Numbered from the stretch's first letter, positions 1 to 7,973 are shown. The stretch: 11,244 nt of DNA from Flavobacteriales bacterium UBA1993 (GCA_002336485.1 DDCZ01000081.1:1-11244), one strand, 5' to 3'. Program-made: numbers and translations. Notes: generated from the sequence alone by a model not told the origin.

Positions 1-142
1 CCCAAGCGGCATCATCTAAGCTGCCGTCAATTTTGATATCGGTGCTTGATCGAGTGGCGGGGATGGACTTTTTTTCCGCTTGCGCAAAGGAGATCAATTG
101 CGCACAGACAAAGACAAAGATTAGCCAACCTGATTTGGACAT
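1..142 (-). CDS. Secreted DUF5916 / CBM9-like protein, N-terminal fragment
   Basis: Only the first 47 codons are inside the window; the gene continues past the left edge. The start is the ATG at 142-140. The translation begins with a signal peptide (MSKSGWLIFVFVCAQLISFA, then QAEKK). It then enters a segment reading IKIDGSLDDAAW, the hallmark opening of the family 9 carbohydrate-binding-like fold that starts DUF5916 proteins of Bacteroidota. Those are usually large secreted or outer-membrane-associated proteins of unclear function. The motif and signal peptide are seen directly; the DUF5916 assignment is inference from this short opening and could be another CBM9-bearing secreted protein. It is divergently oriented to the downstream alkyltransferase-like gene across a 78-bp spacer. 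Confidence 0.7.
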   Translation of the reverse strand, partial: MSKSGWLIFVFVCAQLISFAQAEKKSIPATRSSTDIKIDGSLDDAAW

Positions 143-201
143 GCGGCGAATGTATGGGCTTGAGAAATTCCTTCTTCACTTTTTGGGATTATTAGGGAAT
201 T

Positions 202-213
202 AATTGATCAATT
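202..213. repeat. 12-bp perfect palindrome between divergent genes
   Basis: AATTGATCAATT is a perfect 12-bp palindrome in the spacer between the divergent DUF5916-like gene and the alkyltransferase-like gene, ending 7 bp before the GTG start at 221. It could be an operator, but palindromes of this length in AT-rich DNA can occur by chance. Confidence 0.3.
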
Positions 214-220
214 TGGTCCC

Positions 221-556
221 GTGGAAAAAGACTTTTTTGATCAGGTGTATCAAGTAGCGCGGCTAATCCCTTCCGGAAGAGTGACCAGTTATGGCACCAT
301 CGGCAAGTACCTTGGCGCAGCACGATCAGCTCGAATGGTGGGCTGGGCAATGAATAAGGCGCACATCCAAATACCTCCCGTACCAGCCCATCGCGTGGTA
401 AATAGTCAAGGATTGTTGACAGGGAAAATGCACTTCGAAAATCCATTTGACATGCAGCAGAGGTTGGAAGCGGAAGGCGTAAATGTGAAGAATGACAAGG
501 TGGTTGACTTTAAGAAATGCTTCTGGGATCCAGCGATTGAGCTCAGTCTTGATTAA
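221..556 (+). CDS. Alkyltransferase-like protein (MGMT family, Cys-less)
   Basis: A 111-aa protein of the DNA-binding half of O6-alkylguanine-DNA alkyltransferases. The helix-turn-helix region GRVTSYGTIGKYLG (19-32), the arginine-finger segment AARSARMVGWAM (R38) and the active-site loop PAHRVVNSQG (55-64) are all visible. In true alkyltransferases the loop is PCHRV with a methyl-accepting cysteine; here residue 56 is alanine, so the protein cannot accept an alkyl group by that route. Known Cys-less relatives (ATL proteins such as S. pombe Atl1 and E. coli YbaZ) bind O6-alkylguanine, flip it out and hand the lesion to nucleotide excision repair; the same role is inferred here. The length is typical of ATLs. 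The start used is GTG at 221; the frame is open upstream but has no better start codon. The stop abuts the stop of the convergent gene at 557. Confidence 0.9.
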   Translation: MEKDFFDQVYQVARLIPSGRVTSYGTIGKYLGAARSARMVGWAMNKAHIQIPPVPAHRVVNSQGLLTGKMHFENPFDMQQRLEAEGVNVKNDKVVDFKKCFWDPAIELSLD

Positions 557-1624
557 CTATTCATAGAACCATATTGGATCGTAACCAGACCAATCGAAGT
601 TGGGTTCGATTGGCTCTTGGTGCCACATACTTTTAGATTCTTCATCATACATCTTATCTCCGGGCATGCATTGATTACGATCGTAATTGAAGTTGGAGAT
701 TTCCTCCAGCAGCCACATGTGAAACACCTGTTTTGTGTAAACGTCGAACTTATCTGTGTGATCAATTTCCGTCATGATATAAACAGGATAGGCAAGACTA
801 ATGGTCGGATCAAAACGGATGACCTGGGCAAACGTTCCTAGATTCTCGAGATACAGAATGTTGTACTCATCGTCGATTAAGATTTTCAATTGAGGGCCCC
901 ACTTTTCGGTGTGCGTGCTCACCCAAAACAGTAGATGCTCACCGTCCTGTTTAACAGAATCAATTCTTTCCGAATCCCATTCTCGACGACCTCGCAGGTT
1001 ATTTAGAACCGTTGCAATTGGAGTTAACCAGCGCAGGCCATTCATGATGTTGTCTTCTGCTGGGGCGACAGTTTTTTCCAAGCCGATAAGGGCAAACAGC
1101 TCCGGATAATCCATAAAATTCGTGAATCCGACTTTGCGCATGTTGTCATAGTTCGTCAAATTGAAAACACAACGGAGGCGGTGAGTGTCACTGCCTACGA
1201 AACAAATTTCTTCGAAATAACCTTTAAAAACGAGTGACTTTGAGTTGGGTAGTTTCTTGTATTTTTTCTTTGCTTTTTTGATCAACTCCCGTGCGCTCTG
1301 TTGCTCACCTGAAATGTTTATTGTGGTCAGAGATTTGACTTGGCGTGAAATATGAACGGTGTCCATTTTCTGTAATTCGAAACCGGATAGAAATTTTGTT
1401 TCAAATCCTACGAATGAAACCTTGTACACATCCTCCGGCATTACAGATAGCCGAATGGAACCACGTTCGTTTGTAACCTGACCACTTGCTTTCGAAACGT
1501 TTATGATGTGTGCCATTGGTAGAACATCGCCAAGTGTAGAATCACACACTATGAGCGTTTTCCATTCTTGAGAAAACGTCAGGAAGGGAAGGATCACAAA
1601 TATTAATGTGAGTCTCAGGTACAA
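557..1624 (-). CDS. Secreted protein with carboxypeptidase-regulatory-like domain
   Basis: A 355-aa protein with a signal peptide (residues 1-18, MYLRLTLIFVILPFLTFS, then Q). Residues about 24-105 resemble the CarboxypepD_reg-like beta-sandwich common in Bacteroidota, with the typical PEDVYKVSFVGFET segment (63-76). This is followed by a basic stretch ELIKKAKKKYKKLP (113-126) and a long region with FKGYFEE (133-139) that I cannot assign to an enzyme. The layout (signal peptide, regulatory-like domain, then a lysine-rich segment) is also seen in DUF5686-like cell-surface proteins, but this one is much shorter than those. The role is unknown, and periplasmic or outer-membrane-facing location is inferred. 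Its ATG lies inside the end of the upstream GT9 gene (10-nt overlap), so the two are probably translationally coupled. Its TAG stop is directly tail-to-tail with the stop of the alkyltransferase-like gene. Confidence 0.75.
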   Translation of the reverse strand: MYLRLTLIFVILPFLTFSQEWKTLIVCDSTLGDVLPMAHIINVSKASGQVTNERGSIRLSVMPEDVYKVSFVGFETKFLSGFELQKMDTVHISRQVKSLTTINISGEQQSARELIKKAKKKYKKLPNSKSLVFKGYFEEICFVGSDTHRLRCVFNLTNYDNMRKVGFTNFMDYPELFALIGLEKTVAPAEDNIMNGLRWLTPIATVLNNLRGRREWDSERIDSVKQDGEHLLFWVSTHTEKWGPQLKILIDDEYNILYLENLGTFAQVIRFDPTISLAYPVYIMTEIDHTDKFDVYTKQVFHMWLLEEISNFNYDRNQCMPGDKMYDEESKSMWHQEPIEPNFDWSGYDPIWFYE

Positions 1625-2586
1625 TGACGCGCAATTTTTTGAAGGTCAATATTGTAAACACATCCATCTTCAAAGCCCCGATTTCCGAGTTTGCTCGTTG
1701 GTCTTTTTTTGCAATCGGCTTCAATCATAACCGAACCTTCCCCAGGCTGCCAAGGGGCAAATCCAATTTCAGGCGTTGTGGCCAACCAAAGCGAGATCAC
1801 CTTCTTTTTTAGAGCCGATGCAATGTGCATTAAACCCGTATCGTGCGTGATAACGCAACTGGCCAGTGACAAGAGACTCGCACTTTTGTTTAGCGAAAAA
1901 GACCCGCAAGAATTCCAAACGCTTTCACCAACTGCCGCAGCTATTTCTTCGCCTCTGCCTTTATCCTCGGGCCCACCGAGGAGCACAATCGGTTTCTTGA
2001 TTTCTCGACACAGCTCGATGATCATTCTTGTGGGAAGAATCTTGCCAGCTTCAAGTCCGCCAATGGCATAAGCCACAAAGCCAGAATGAAAATGAGCTGG
2101 CAATATGTTAGCGGAAACGGCCTGATCATCTGGAATGAAAAAGTCCAATCCATTGCCGTCGTCTTCGACGCCTAAAGCTTGGACGGTTTGAAAGCACCGC
2201 GCTGTAAAGTGCCCGATGGGCAAGTGCAACTTTTTGAGATTAATGTAAACCCACTTCGCGAGGTTTCTTTTATCTATAGTGAAGCTCAACGTTTTTACAA
2301 TTGACTTTACTTGGCGAGATCGGATGTTATTATGAAGGTCTACGACATAGTCATATGGAGTGGATTCCAACTCGACCGTTACCTCGCTCACCTTATTCTC
2401 GATTGTGATTACCCGATCAATAAACGGATTGGACTCAACAATGGAGGCGTACTTGGCCTTGGTAATGAAGTCGACGTGTACCTCACCTTCCAGTTGCTCC
2501 TTCAGCCCACGAATAATGGGAGTAGTAAGAACAATATCTCCAATGGAGCTAAATCGCACAACTAAAATATGGGTCGTAGATTTCAC
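1615..2586 (-). CDS. Glycosyltransferase family 9 (heptosyltransferase-like)
   Basis: A 323-aa GT9 protein. Transferases of this family, typified by WaaC/WaaF, move ADP-activated heptose or similar sugars onto LPS core at the cytoplasmic face of the inner membrane. Visible landmarks are the N-terminal ILVVRFSSIGDIVLTTPI (7-24), with D17 in the catalytic-base position of the family. There is also VLLGGPEDKGRGEEIA (201-216) and the donor-binding segment THDTGLMHIASALKKKVISL (247-266). The C-terminal part has TTPEIGFAPW (270-279) and a CKKRPTSKLG segment (292-301), as in Bacteroidota homologues. The exact sugar and acceptor cannot be read from sequence. It is the first gene of a two-gene minus-strand unit, overlapping the secreted protein gene downstream. 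The length is normal for the family. Confidence 0.92.
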   Translation of the reverse strand: MKSTTHILVVRFSSIGDIVLTTPIIRGLKEQLEGEVHVDFITKAKYASIVESNPFIDRVITIENKVSEVTVELESTPYDYVVDLHNNIRSRQVKSIVKTLSFTIDKRNLAKWVYINLKKLHLPIGHFTARCFQTVQALGVEDDGNGLDFFIPDDQAVSANILPAHFHSGFVAYAIGGLEAGKILPTRMIIELCREIKKPIVLLGGPEDKGRGEEIAAAVGESVWNSCGSFSLNKSASLLSLASCVITHDTGLMHIASALKKKVISLWLATTPEIGFAPWQPGEGSVMIEADCKKRPTSKLGNRGFEDGCVYNIDLQKIARHCT

Positions 2587-2685
2587 GAACCACGAAAGTA
2601 ATTGAATGTAAAGGGGCGGCTACCCATAAGAGAGGGCAAATAATTTCAGTTCTATTCATATAAAATCAGGTAATTAGTAGTCAGA
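2587..2685. promoter_or_regulatory. Divergent intergenic region with presumed promoters
   Basis: This 99-bp spacer separates the minus-strand GT9 unit from the plus-strand tatD cluster, so promoters for both directions must lie in or near it. I looked for the Bacteroidota TTG / TAnnTTTG pattern on both strands and found only weak partial matches at wrong spacing. No specific promoter is called. The half next to tatD is AT-rich. Confidence 0.35.
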
Positions 2686-3507
2686 ATGCTAATCGACAGC
2701 CATACCCACATTTACCATCAGGATTTTAACGCAGATTTTGATGAAATGATTCAACGAGCTAGGCAAAATGGCGTGGGTCATTTTCTGATGCCCGCAATCG
2801 ACTCAGAATTTATTGATTCCATGCACAAGGTGGCTGATCGACTGCCATTTCACGCGCACCCGATGATGGGGCTCCACCCATGTTCGGTGAAGGATAACTT
2901 CCAAGAGGAACTCGACATTGTGCACCGCCACTTGTTTAAGCCGGTGAGACAATACTGCGCTGTGGGCGAAATTGGAATTGACCTGTATTGGGACAAGACA
3001 ACACTGGATATCCAGATTGAAGCTTTTGAGCGTCAGATTAACTGGGCCAAAACACTTGGTTTGCCTATTGTTATTCATGTACGGGAAGCCTTTGATGAGA
3101 CGCTAGAGGTGCTCGATCGATTGAACGACGAACGGCTGAGAGGCGTTTTCCATTGCTTTACCGGAACTCAAGAACAAGCGGAGCACATCATTGGATATGG
3201 CGGATTTAAGCTTGGAATAGGTGGAGTGGTTACTTTCAAAAATGGCAAAATCGATCAGTTTATTGCAAGTATTGACATGAAGCACCTGATCCTTGAAACC
3301 GATGCGCCATACTTGGCTCCAACACCCCATCGCGGAAAACGAAATGAGCCATCGTATACCTTGTTGGTTGCCAAAAAACTAGCATCTTGCTATGATTCGA
3401 GTGTAGAGGAGATTTCCTCTGCTACTTCCAAAAATTGCCGAGAACTTTTTAAACGTGAATTCCCCGATTATGACACGAACGCTTACCCTGCTAATACTCC
3501 TTCTTAG
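2686..3507 (+). CDS. tatD: TatD family metal-dependent hydrolase/DNase
   Basis: A 273-aa amidohydrolase-superfamily protein of the TatD group, whose characterised members are metal-dependent nucleases acting on DNA ends or 3' overhangs. The complete metal-binding set is visible: SHTH (H6, H8), VGEIGIDLYW with E95, VIHVRE with H131, FHCFTGT with H156, and ETDAPYLAP with D206. GLHP (62-65) is also present. The length is typical (about 260 aa). The start is ATG at 2686, which places the IDSHTH motif at the very N-terminus as in homologues. It is the first gene of a dense cluster. Its last 38 nt overlap the porin-like gene in another frame, indicating co-translation. The exact substrate is not shown; the paralogues YcfH and YjjV are alternatives within the family. 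Confidence 0.93.
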   Translation: MLIDSHTHIYHQDFNADFDEMIQRARQNGVGHFLMPAIDSEFIDSMHKVADRLPFHAHPMMGLHPCSVKDNFQEELDIVHRHLFKPVRQYCAVGEIGIDLYWDKTTLDIQIEAFERQINWAKTLGLPIVIHVREAFDETLEVLDRLNDERLRGVFHCFTGTQEQAEHIIGYGGFKLGIGGVVTFKNGKIDQFIASIDMKHLILETDAPYLAPTPHRGKRNEPSYTLLVAKKLASCYDSSVEEISSATSKNCRELFKREFPDYDTNAYPANTPS

Positions 3508-4642
3508 CGCGAACGGATTCGCGCAATCAGATAAGGACACCACCACACTTTCTTTTGGCGCTTATGCCGACGGGTATTACTCCTATTATACTGGCGCCAA
3601 TGAAGTGGCATACCAGCAGCACGATGCTATTGGAGCTTTTCACAATAATTTTGGATTGAATATAGCGCAGATGAGTGCAGCCATTGAATCAGACAGGTTG
3701 CGCGGAGTATTGACGTTGCATGCTGGAGATATCCCGAGCATTGCATGGGCGGGTAGATATCGAGGCATCCAGGAGGCTAATACTGGAGTGCGTCTTGCAG
3801 ATCGATTATGGTTAGATGTAGGATTTTTCAAAACACACGTAGGCACGGAGAGCTTCCTTCCGAAGGACAATCATATGAGCATCATTGCGCTGGGTACGTT
3901 TTACGGCCCATTTTATCAAAGTGGCGCACGATTGAGTTACGACACAAAAAGCGAATGGCACTTTGAGTTGCACGCGATTAACGGGTACAACTTACACATT
4001 GATATAAATGAGTACAAGACATTTGGCATACTTGCATCTCATGATTTTGGTGACCATTTTGGTTTGAGTTACTCGGCCATGGCTGGCCAGGAAAATATTG
4101 GACAACTGCGTGATGGTTACCTTGTATATCAAAATGCATTTGCGAATTTAGACTATGATAAAGTTGATATTCAAATAGGTTTAGATGTGGCGGTAGCTAA
4201 TCAATGGCATGCCAGTTCACCAACTGGATTGATGGGCTGGTTGCCTAATCCACTCATAGCCGGACTGGCGGCCGTCAAGTATCACTTTAGCGAGAGCCTT
4301 GCATCTACTTTTCGCGCTGAGGTATTTAGTGACGAAAGTTCAATCAATAGTACTCGAAGAAATGCAGAAATTATAGCAAATACAGGCGAATCAATTGCGA
4401 TTGGAGACTGGTCGGGAATGACCATTTACGGAGCAACAATTGGGTTTGAATACAAGCCTAGCCAGAATGGTTTTTTAAGACTTGAATCGCGTATGTTATA
4501 CGATCCTTCAGCGCCGTCGAGCCAAAACCCGGTTGGATATTCAGCAAGACAGGCAGGAATGAACCCGATGCTAGGCAATAGACTACAAATAATTGCAACT
4601 GCGGGTTTCTTCTTCGATAAAACCTTCAAATTCGCGAAGTGA
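3470..4642 (+). CDS. Outer-membrane beta-barrel porin-like protein (BBP2/OmpL-like)
   Basis: A 390-aa predicted outer-membrane protein. I chose the ATG at 3470 because it gives a clean signal peptide, MTRTLTLLILLLSANGFA followed by Q; a GTG at 3455 would add only five residues before it. The mature chain is rich in alternating aromatic/polar strands: YADGYYSYYTG near the mature N-terminus, internal FHNNFGLN, LMGWLPNPLIAGLAAVKYHF, and FRAEVFSD, a pattern typical of the putative beta-barrel porin-2 family. The C-terminus FFFDKTFKFAK fits a final barrel strand. It probably forms a general or small-solute pore, but the substrate is unknown. It overlaps tatD by 38 nt and shares a GTGA stop/start overlap with the asparaginase gene. 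Type I asparaginases are usually cytoplasmic, so the pairing need not mean a shared substrate. Confidence 0.8.
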   Translation: MTRTLTLLILLLSANGFAQSDKDTTTLSFGAYADGYYSYYTGANEVAYQQHDAIGAFHNNFGLNIAQMSAAIESDRLRGVLTLHAGDIPSIAWAGRYRGIQEANTGVRLADRLWLDVGFFKTHVGTESFLPKDNHMSIIALGTFYGPFYQSGARLSYDTKSEWHFELHAINGYNLHIDINEYKTFGILASHDFGDHFGLSYSAMAGQENIGQLRDGYLVYQNAFANLDYDKVDIQIGLDVAVANQWHASSPTGLMGWLPNPLIAGLAAVKYHFSESLASTFRAEVFSDESSINSTRRNAEIIANTGESIAIGDWSGMTIYGATIGFEYKPSQNGFLRLESRMLYDPSAPSSQNPVGYSARQAGMNPMLGNRLQIIATAGFFFDKTFKFAK

Positions 4643-5658
4643 CATCTATTCTAATAATATACACAGGAGGCACCATCGGCATGGTGGAGTCAGAGGATCA
4701 GAAAACATTGGTACCATTCAACTTGGACTACATTCTATCGCATGTTCCTGAATTGAAAAAATTGGATGTCAGGTTAGACTCATTTTCCTTTGACACCCCT
4801 ATTGACAGTTCCGATATTCAACCTCAACACTGGACCCAGATAGGAGAGATCATAACTGAACGCTACAGCGCATATGACGGGTTCGTCATTCTACATGGTT
4901 CCGACACACTGGCTTATACGGCATCGGCACTGAGCTTTATGCTTGACGGGTTGCACAAGCCGGTCATTTTAACCGGATCGCAATTGCCGATCGGCATGAT
5001 CCGAACAGATGCTCGAGAAAACTTAATCACGGCAGTAGAAATCGCTGCGAAAAGACTGGATGGGAAACCCGTAGTGACCGAAGTAGCGGTTTTCTTTGAA
5101 GACATGCTCTATCGTGGAAATAGAATAAAGAAACAGAGCACCGAGGCGTTTGAGGCGTTCTTTTCTCCGAACTATCCTATTCTCGCATCCGCTGGGGTCA
5201 GCATTAGTTTCGACCACACTGAACTGTTTCGATCAGAGGCGAAGGAGCTGAGATTAATGAATGGCTTTGACGAGAATGTAGCGGTGCTAACCTTGTTTCC
5301 AGGAATGTCGCCTAAACTGGTGAAGAGCGTGCTCGAAAGTGTGCATTTACGGGGATTGATTTTACTCACATTTGGGGCTGGAAATGGACCAAGCGCACCT
5401 TGGTTTGTCGATCTAATTCGCGAGAGTGTGGCCAAAGGTCTGGTAATCGTGAACGTTACCCAATGCACCATGGGAGAAGTAGAGCAAGGAAAATACAAGA
5501 CAAGCATGGGGTTGCTGAAGGCTGGTGTGGTGAGCGGAGGTGACATGACCTTTGAAGCGGCAATTACCAAGCTCATGTTTTTGCTTTCACAGAGTGAGGA
5601 TGGCGATTGGGTGAAAAAGCAAATGGGAACCAACCTTCGAGGAGAAATCACAGTGTAG
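4639..5658 (+). CDS. ansA: Type I L-asparaginase
   Basis: A 339-aa asparaginase, hydrolysing L-asparagine to aspartate and ammonia. There is no signal peptide, which fits the cytoplasmic type I (AnsA-like) enzyme. The nucleophile Thr is in YTGGTIG (T12). The substrate-binding DSSD is at 56-59, the second catalytic segment HGSDTLAYTASALSF at 86-100, and the RGNRIKK lysine region at 159-165. The C-terminal NVTQCTMGEVEQGKY and VVSGGDMTFEAAITKL segments match E. coli AnsA closely. One detail is that the Thr of HGTDT in E. coli (T91) is Ser88 here, a conservative change that keeps the hydroxyl; D89 is present. The start is GTG at 4639, overlapping the porin stop. The next gene starts 6 bp after the stop, so it is probably in the same operon. 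Confidence 0.94.
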   Translation: MTSILIIYTGGTIGMVESEDQKTLVPFNLDYILSHVPELKKLDVRLDSFSFDTPIDSSDIQPQHWTQIGEIITERYSAYDGFVILHGSDTLAYTASALSFMLDGLHKPVILTGSQLPIGMIRTDARENLITAVEIAAKRLDGKPVVTEVAVFFEDMLYRGNRIKKQSTEAFEAFFSPNYPILASAGVSISFDHTELFRSEAKELRLMNGFDENVAVLTLFPGMSPKLVKSVLESVHLRGLILLTFGAGNGPSAPWFVDLIRESVAKGLVIVNVTQCTMGEVEQGKYKTSMGLLKAGVVSGGDMTFEAAITKLMFLLSQSEDGDWVKKQMGTNLRGEITV

Positions 5659-5664
5659 CACATC

Positions 5665-7782
5665 ATGGCTAGGAGAGAAAAACAACGATATCAAAAAAAC
5701 ACACCCGCTGAAACGCCCATTGAGTCGAAAGTGGAGTTGGTGGAATCGTCTACTCCGAAGGCATCGATTAAGTCCAATTCGAACAGAATTGCGATGGCCT
5801 TCATATTTGTATTTGGGGTGGCCCTGTATGCCAATACCATCAACTTCGGATTCACACTTGATGATAAGCTTTACATCACGGCGAACGAATACACAAAAAA
5901 GGGATTTGACGGTATAGCCGAGATCTGGACCAATGATATGATGACCGGTTTTTTTGGAAAGAAAAAGAACCTGGTCGAAGGTGGCAGATACCGCCCGCTG
6001 GCATTGACTACGCATGCCATTGAGTGGGAAATATTCGGGAAGAATGCGCGGGTAGCGCACTTCAATAACATCATTCTGTATGGGTTAACCGGAGTCATTT
6101 TATTGCTGGTGCTGCAGCAGATATTTAAACGAGAATCACGCGACAGATGGTGGTGGACCCTTCCCGTAATTGCAACAATGTTGTTTCTGGCTCACCCCAC
6201 GCATACGGAGGTTGGTGCCAATGTCAAAAGCCGCGATGAAATAATGAGTGTGCTATTTGCATTGCTTACGATGCACTCCCTTTTCAATTACCTGAAACGA
6301 GAAAACGCAATTTCACTCGTGATGAGTGCTGTTTGGTTCTGGTTGAGTCTCGCGTCCAAAGAGTCATCCGTGACCTTTCTTGGTGTAGTTCCGTTGACCT
6401 TGATTTTTTTCACCAATGTTTCCATCAAGCGGGGAGTCGTTTTGATGATGCCCATGATTATTGCAACAGGGGCCTACTTGGCTTTGAGAGTGTGGATATT
6501 GGGGGAAGAAGGGGGTTCGTTGGAGGTAGCACAAGAGCTCATGAACAAACCATACTTGAACGCTACCGGCGACGAACGATTGGCGAGTATATTCTTTACA
6601 ATGGCCTTGTATTTAAAGTTGCTAGTATGGCCGCATCCGTTAACACACGATTACTATCCATTCCATCCTTTTGCTACCTATGAAGAAATGGCAAATGGGG
6701 CCAGCGGGTATGTAGGTTGGAACGAGCCAATGGCCTTGATTTCCGTCTTGATTTACCTTGTCATATTTGGATACGGGGTCTTTACCTTGCTGCAGCGTAT
6801 TCGCGGAAAAGCGCCAAGTATTTTGGGATATGGCGCGCTTTTTTATCTAGGGACATTTATCCTGTTTTCGAACCTATTTTTTGACATTGGAGCATTTATG
6901 AACGAGCGGTTTTTATTTATTCCGTCGTTGGGATTCACCATCATTTTGGCGTGGTTGCTGGTTGAAAAACTAGGATCCAAGGCAGGAATGATCATAGCGG
7001 CAGTTTTGATTTTAGGATACAGTGCAAAAACCATCGATCGAAATGGAGCCTGGAAAAGTGATAAATCATTAGCAATGGCTGATGTTGGAGTATCCGACGG
7101 TTCGGCCAAGGTGAAAATGACGATGGGTAGCGAGCTTTTAGATGAAGCTAAGGAGCCGAAAAATGCTTCGCGCAGGCAACAAATTTTGAAGGAAGCGGAG
7201 AAGTATGAGCTGCAGTCGCTTAAGATCTATCCGGGCTACTTTCCACCGTTAGACATACTTGGAAACATCTACTTTGAAATGGAGAACTACGCCTACAGCG
7301 TACATTACTTCAAAGGGGCATTACGAAAAAAACCATACGACAAGCGGATGCGCAACAACATGGAGGCGGTTGCCAACATGGCGATTAAAGGCAAGCAACA
7401 CGAGGCGGCCATTGACGCCTACTTAGTATTGGCAAAGCTGTATAAAGGAAGCGAGCGATCGCGGATGTATTCCGCCTTAGGAGAGGTATATGGCAAGGAA
7501 CTGAACGACCTTCCAAATGCGATGAAGTTCCTCAAAAAGGCCCGTGAAGCGGATGGTCAAAACGCAGGCGTTTATCAAAAAATGGGCATCGTGTATGCGA
7601 TGACCAATCAACGCGACTCGGCCATGGTCAATTTCACGAAGGCATATAAGCTTGATCCGGACAACGCACGGGTTTTGTTGAATCTTGGAATACTATACAA
7701 GCAGCTTGGCCAAAATGATCTCGGCGAGGAATATATGCGCCGAGCACAAGAGATTGACCCTACAGTAGTAGGCAGCAAATAG
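5665..7782 (+). CDS. TMTC-like multi-pass membrane protein with C-terminal TPRs
   Basis: A 705-aa protein with a charged cytoplasmic N-terminus (1-40) and many hydrophobic segments between about 41 and 455. A C-terminal soluble part (about 500-700) is made of TPR-like helices, for example GVYQKMGIVYAMTNQRDSAM and ARVLLNLGILYKQLG. The membrane half resembles GT-C glycosyltransferase-like TMTC/DUF1736 proteins: FTLDD (63-67) in the first luminal/periplasmic loop, GRYRPLALTTHAIE (107-120), HPTHTEVGANVKSRDE (177-192) and NERFLFIPSLGF (413-424). Eukaryotic TMTCs are O-mannosyltransferases; bacterial relatives are mostly uncharacterised, so a lipid-linked-sugar transferase role is inference. TPRs suggest protein substrates or partners. 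It is the last protein gene of the cluster, followed by tRNA-Ser. Confidence 0.8.
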   Translation: MARREKQRYQKNTPAETPIESKVELVESSTPKASIKSNSNRIAMAFIFVFGVALYANTINFGFTLDDKLYITANEYTKKGFDGIAEIWTNDMMTGFFGKKKNLVEGGRYRPLALTTHAIEWEIFGKNARVAHFNNIILYGLTGVILLLVLQQIFKRESRDRWWWTLPVIATMLFLAHPTHTEVGANVKSRDEIMSVLFALLTMHSLFNYLKRENAISLVMSAVWFWLSLASKESSVTFLGVVPLTLIFFTNVSIKRGVVLMMPMIIATGAYLALRVWILGEEGGSLEVAQELMNKPYLNATGDERLASIFFTMALYLKLLVWPHPLTHDYYPFHPFATYEEMANGASGYVGWNEPMALISVLIYLVIFGYGVFTLLQRIRGKAPSILGYGALFYLGTFILFSNLFFDIGAFMNERFLFIPSLGFTIILAWLLVEKLGSKAGMIIAAVLILGYSAKTIDRNGAWKSDKSLAMADVGVSDGSAKVKMTMGSELLDEAKEPKNASRRQQILKEAEKYELQSLKIYPGYFPPLDILGNIYFEMENYAYSVHYFKGALRKKPYDKRMRNNMEAVANMAIKGKQHEAAIDAYLVLAKLYKGSERSRMYSALGEVYGKELNDLPNAMKFLKKAREADGQNAGVYQKMGIVYAMTNQRDSAMVNFTKAYKLDPDNARVLLNLGILYKQLGQNDLGEEYMRRAQEIDPTVVGSK

Positions 7783-7806
7783 TCATCATGTTTTCTATAC
7801 ATTCGC

Positions 7807-7825
7807 TGCCCTCTAAATAGAGGCA
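7807..7825 (+). other. Short hairpin just upstream of tRNA-Ser
   Basis: TGCCCTCTA and TAGAGGCA form an 8-bp stem with one bulged C and a 2-nt AA spacer, which would open to a larger loop in RNA. It ends 2 bp before the tRNA 5' end. There is no T-tract, so it is not a standard terminator. It may be a leader hairpin used in tRNA processing, or chance. A partial -7-like element TACATTCG lies at 7798-7805 but has no TTG at the right distance. Confidence 0.3.
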
Positions 7826-7827
7826 CT

Positions 7828-7915
7828 GGAGAGGTGGCAGAGTGGCTGAACGCGCACGCTTGGAAAGCGTGTTTACGGAAACGTAACGAGGGTTCGAATC
7901 CCTCTCTCTCCGCCA
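7828..7915 (+). tRNA. tRNA-Ser (anticodon GGA)
   Basis: This is a complete class II tRNA of 88 nt including an encoded CCA. The acceptor stem is GGAGAGG with TCTCTCC (one G-T pair) and a G discriminator, as in serine tRNAs. The anticodon stem is CACGC/GCGTG with loop TTGGAAA, giving anticodon GGA at 7862-7864, which reads UCC and UCU. A long variable arm follows (TTTACGGAAACGTAAC), then the T arm GAGGG-TTCGAAT-CCCTC. Its 3' end marks the point where the sequence changes from core to accessory character, and tRNA 3' ends are classic integration sites. Confidence 0.98.
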
Positions 7916-7922
7916 TATAAAC

Positions 7923-7967
7923 AAAGGGGCTCAGGGTAATTAACCTCTGAGGCCCTTTCTTTTTTTT
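7923..7967 (+). terminator. Intrinsic terminator after tRNA-Ser
   Basis: A GC-rich hairpin with arms AAAGGGGCTCAGGG and CCTCTGAGGCCCTTT around a TAATTAA loop (one G-G mismatch and a one-base bulge) is followed at once by a T-rich tract. It lies 7 bp after the tRNA CCA end and should end the tRNA transcript. Confidence 0.9.
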
Positions 7968-7973
7968 AATGCG

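Noticed and set aside
183..215. TTG-N22-TCAATTTG as a promoter for the alkyltransferase-like gene
   Set aside because: Spacing is acceptable, but transcription would start at or beyond the GTG codon and position 2 of the -7 box is wrong; too weak to call.
5172..5666. Minus-strand 164-codon ORF opposite ansA
   Set aside because: It is fully antisense to a gene with clear catalytic motifs, and its Ser/Thr/Pro-rich translation is typical of a shadow.
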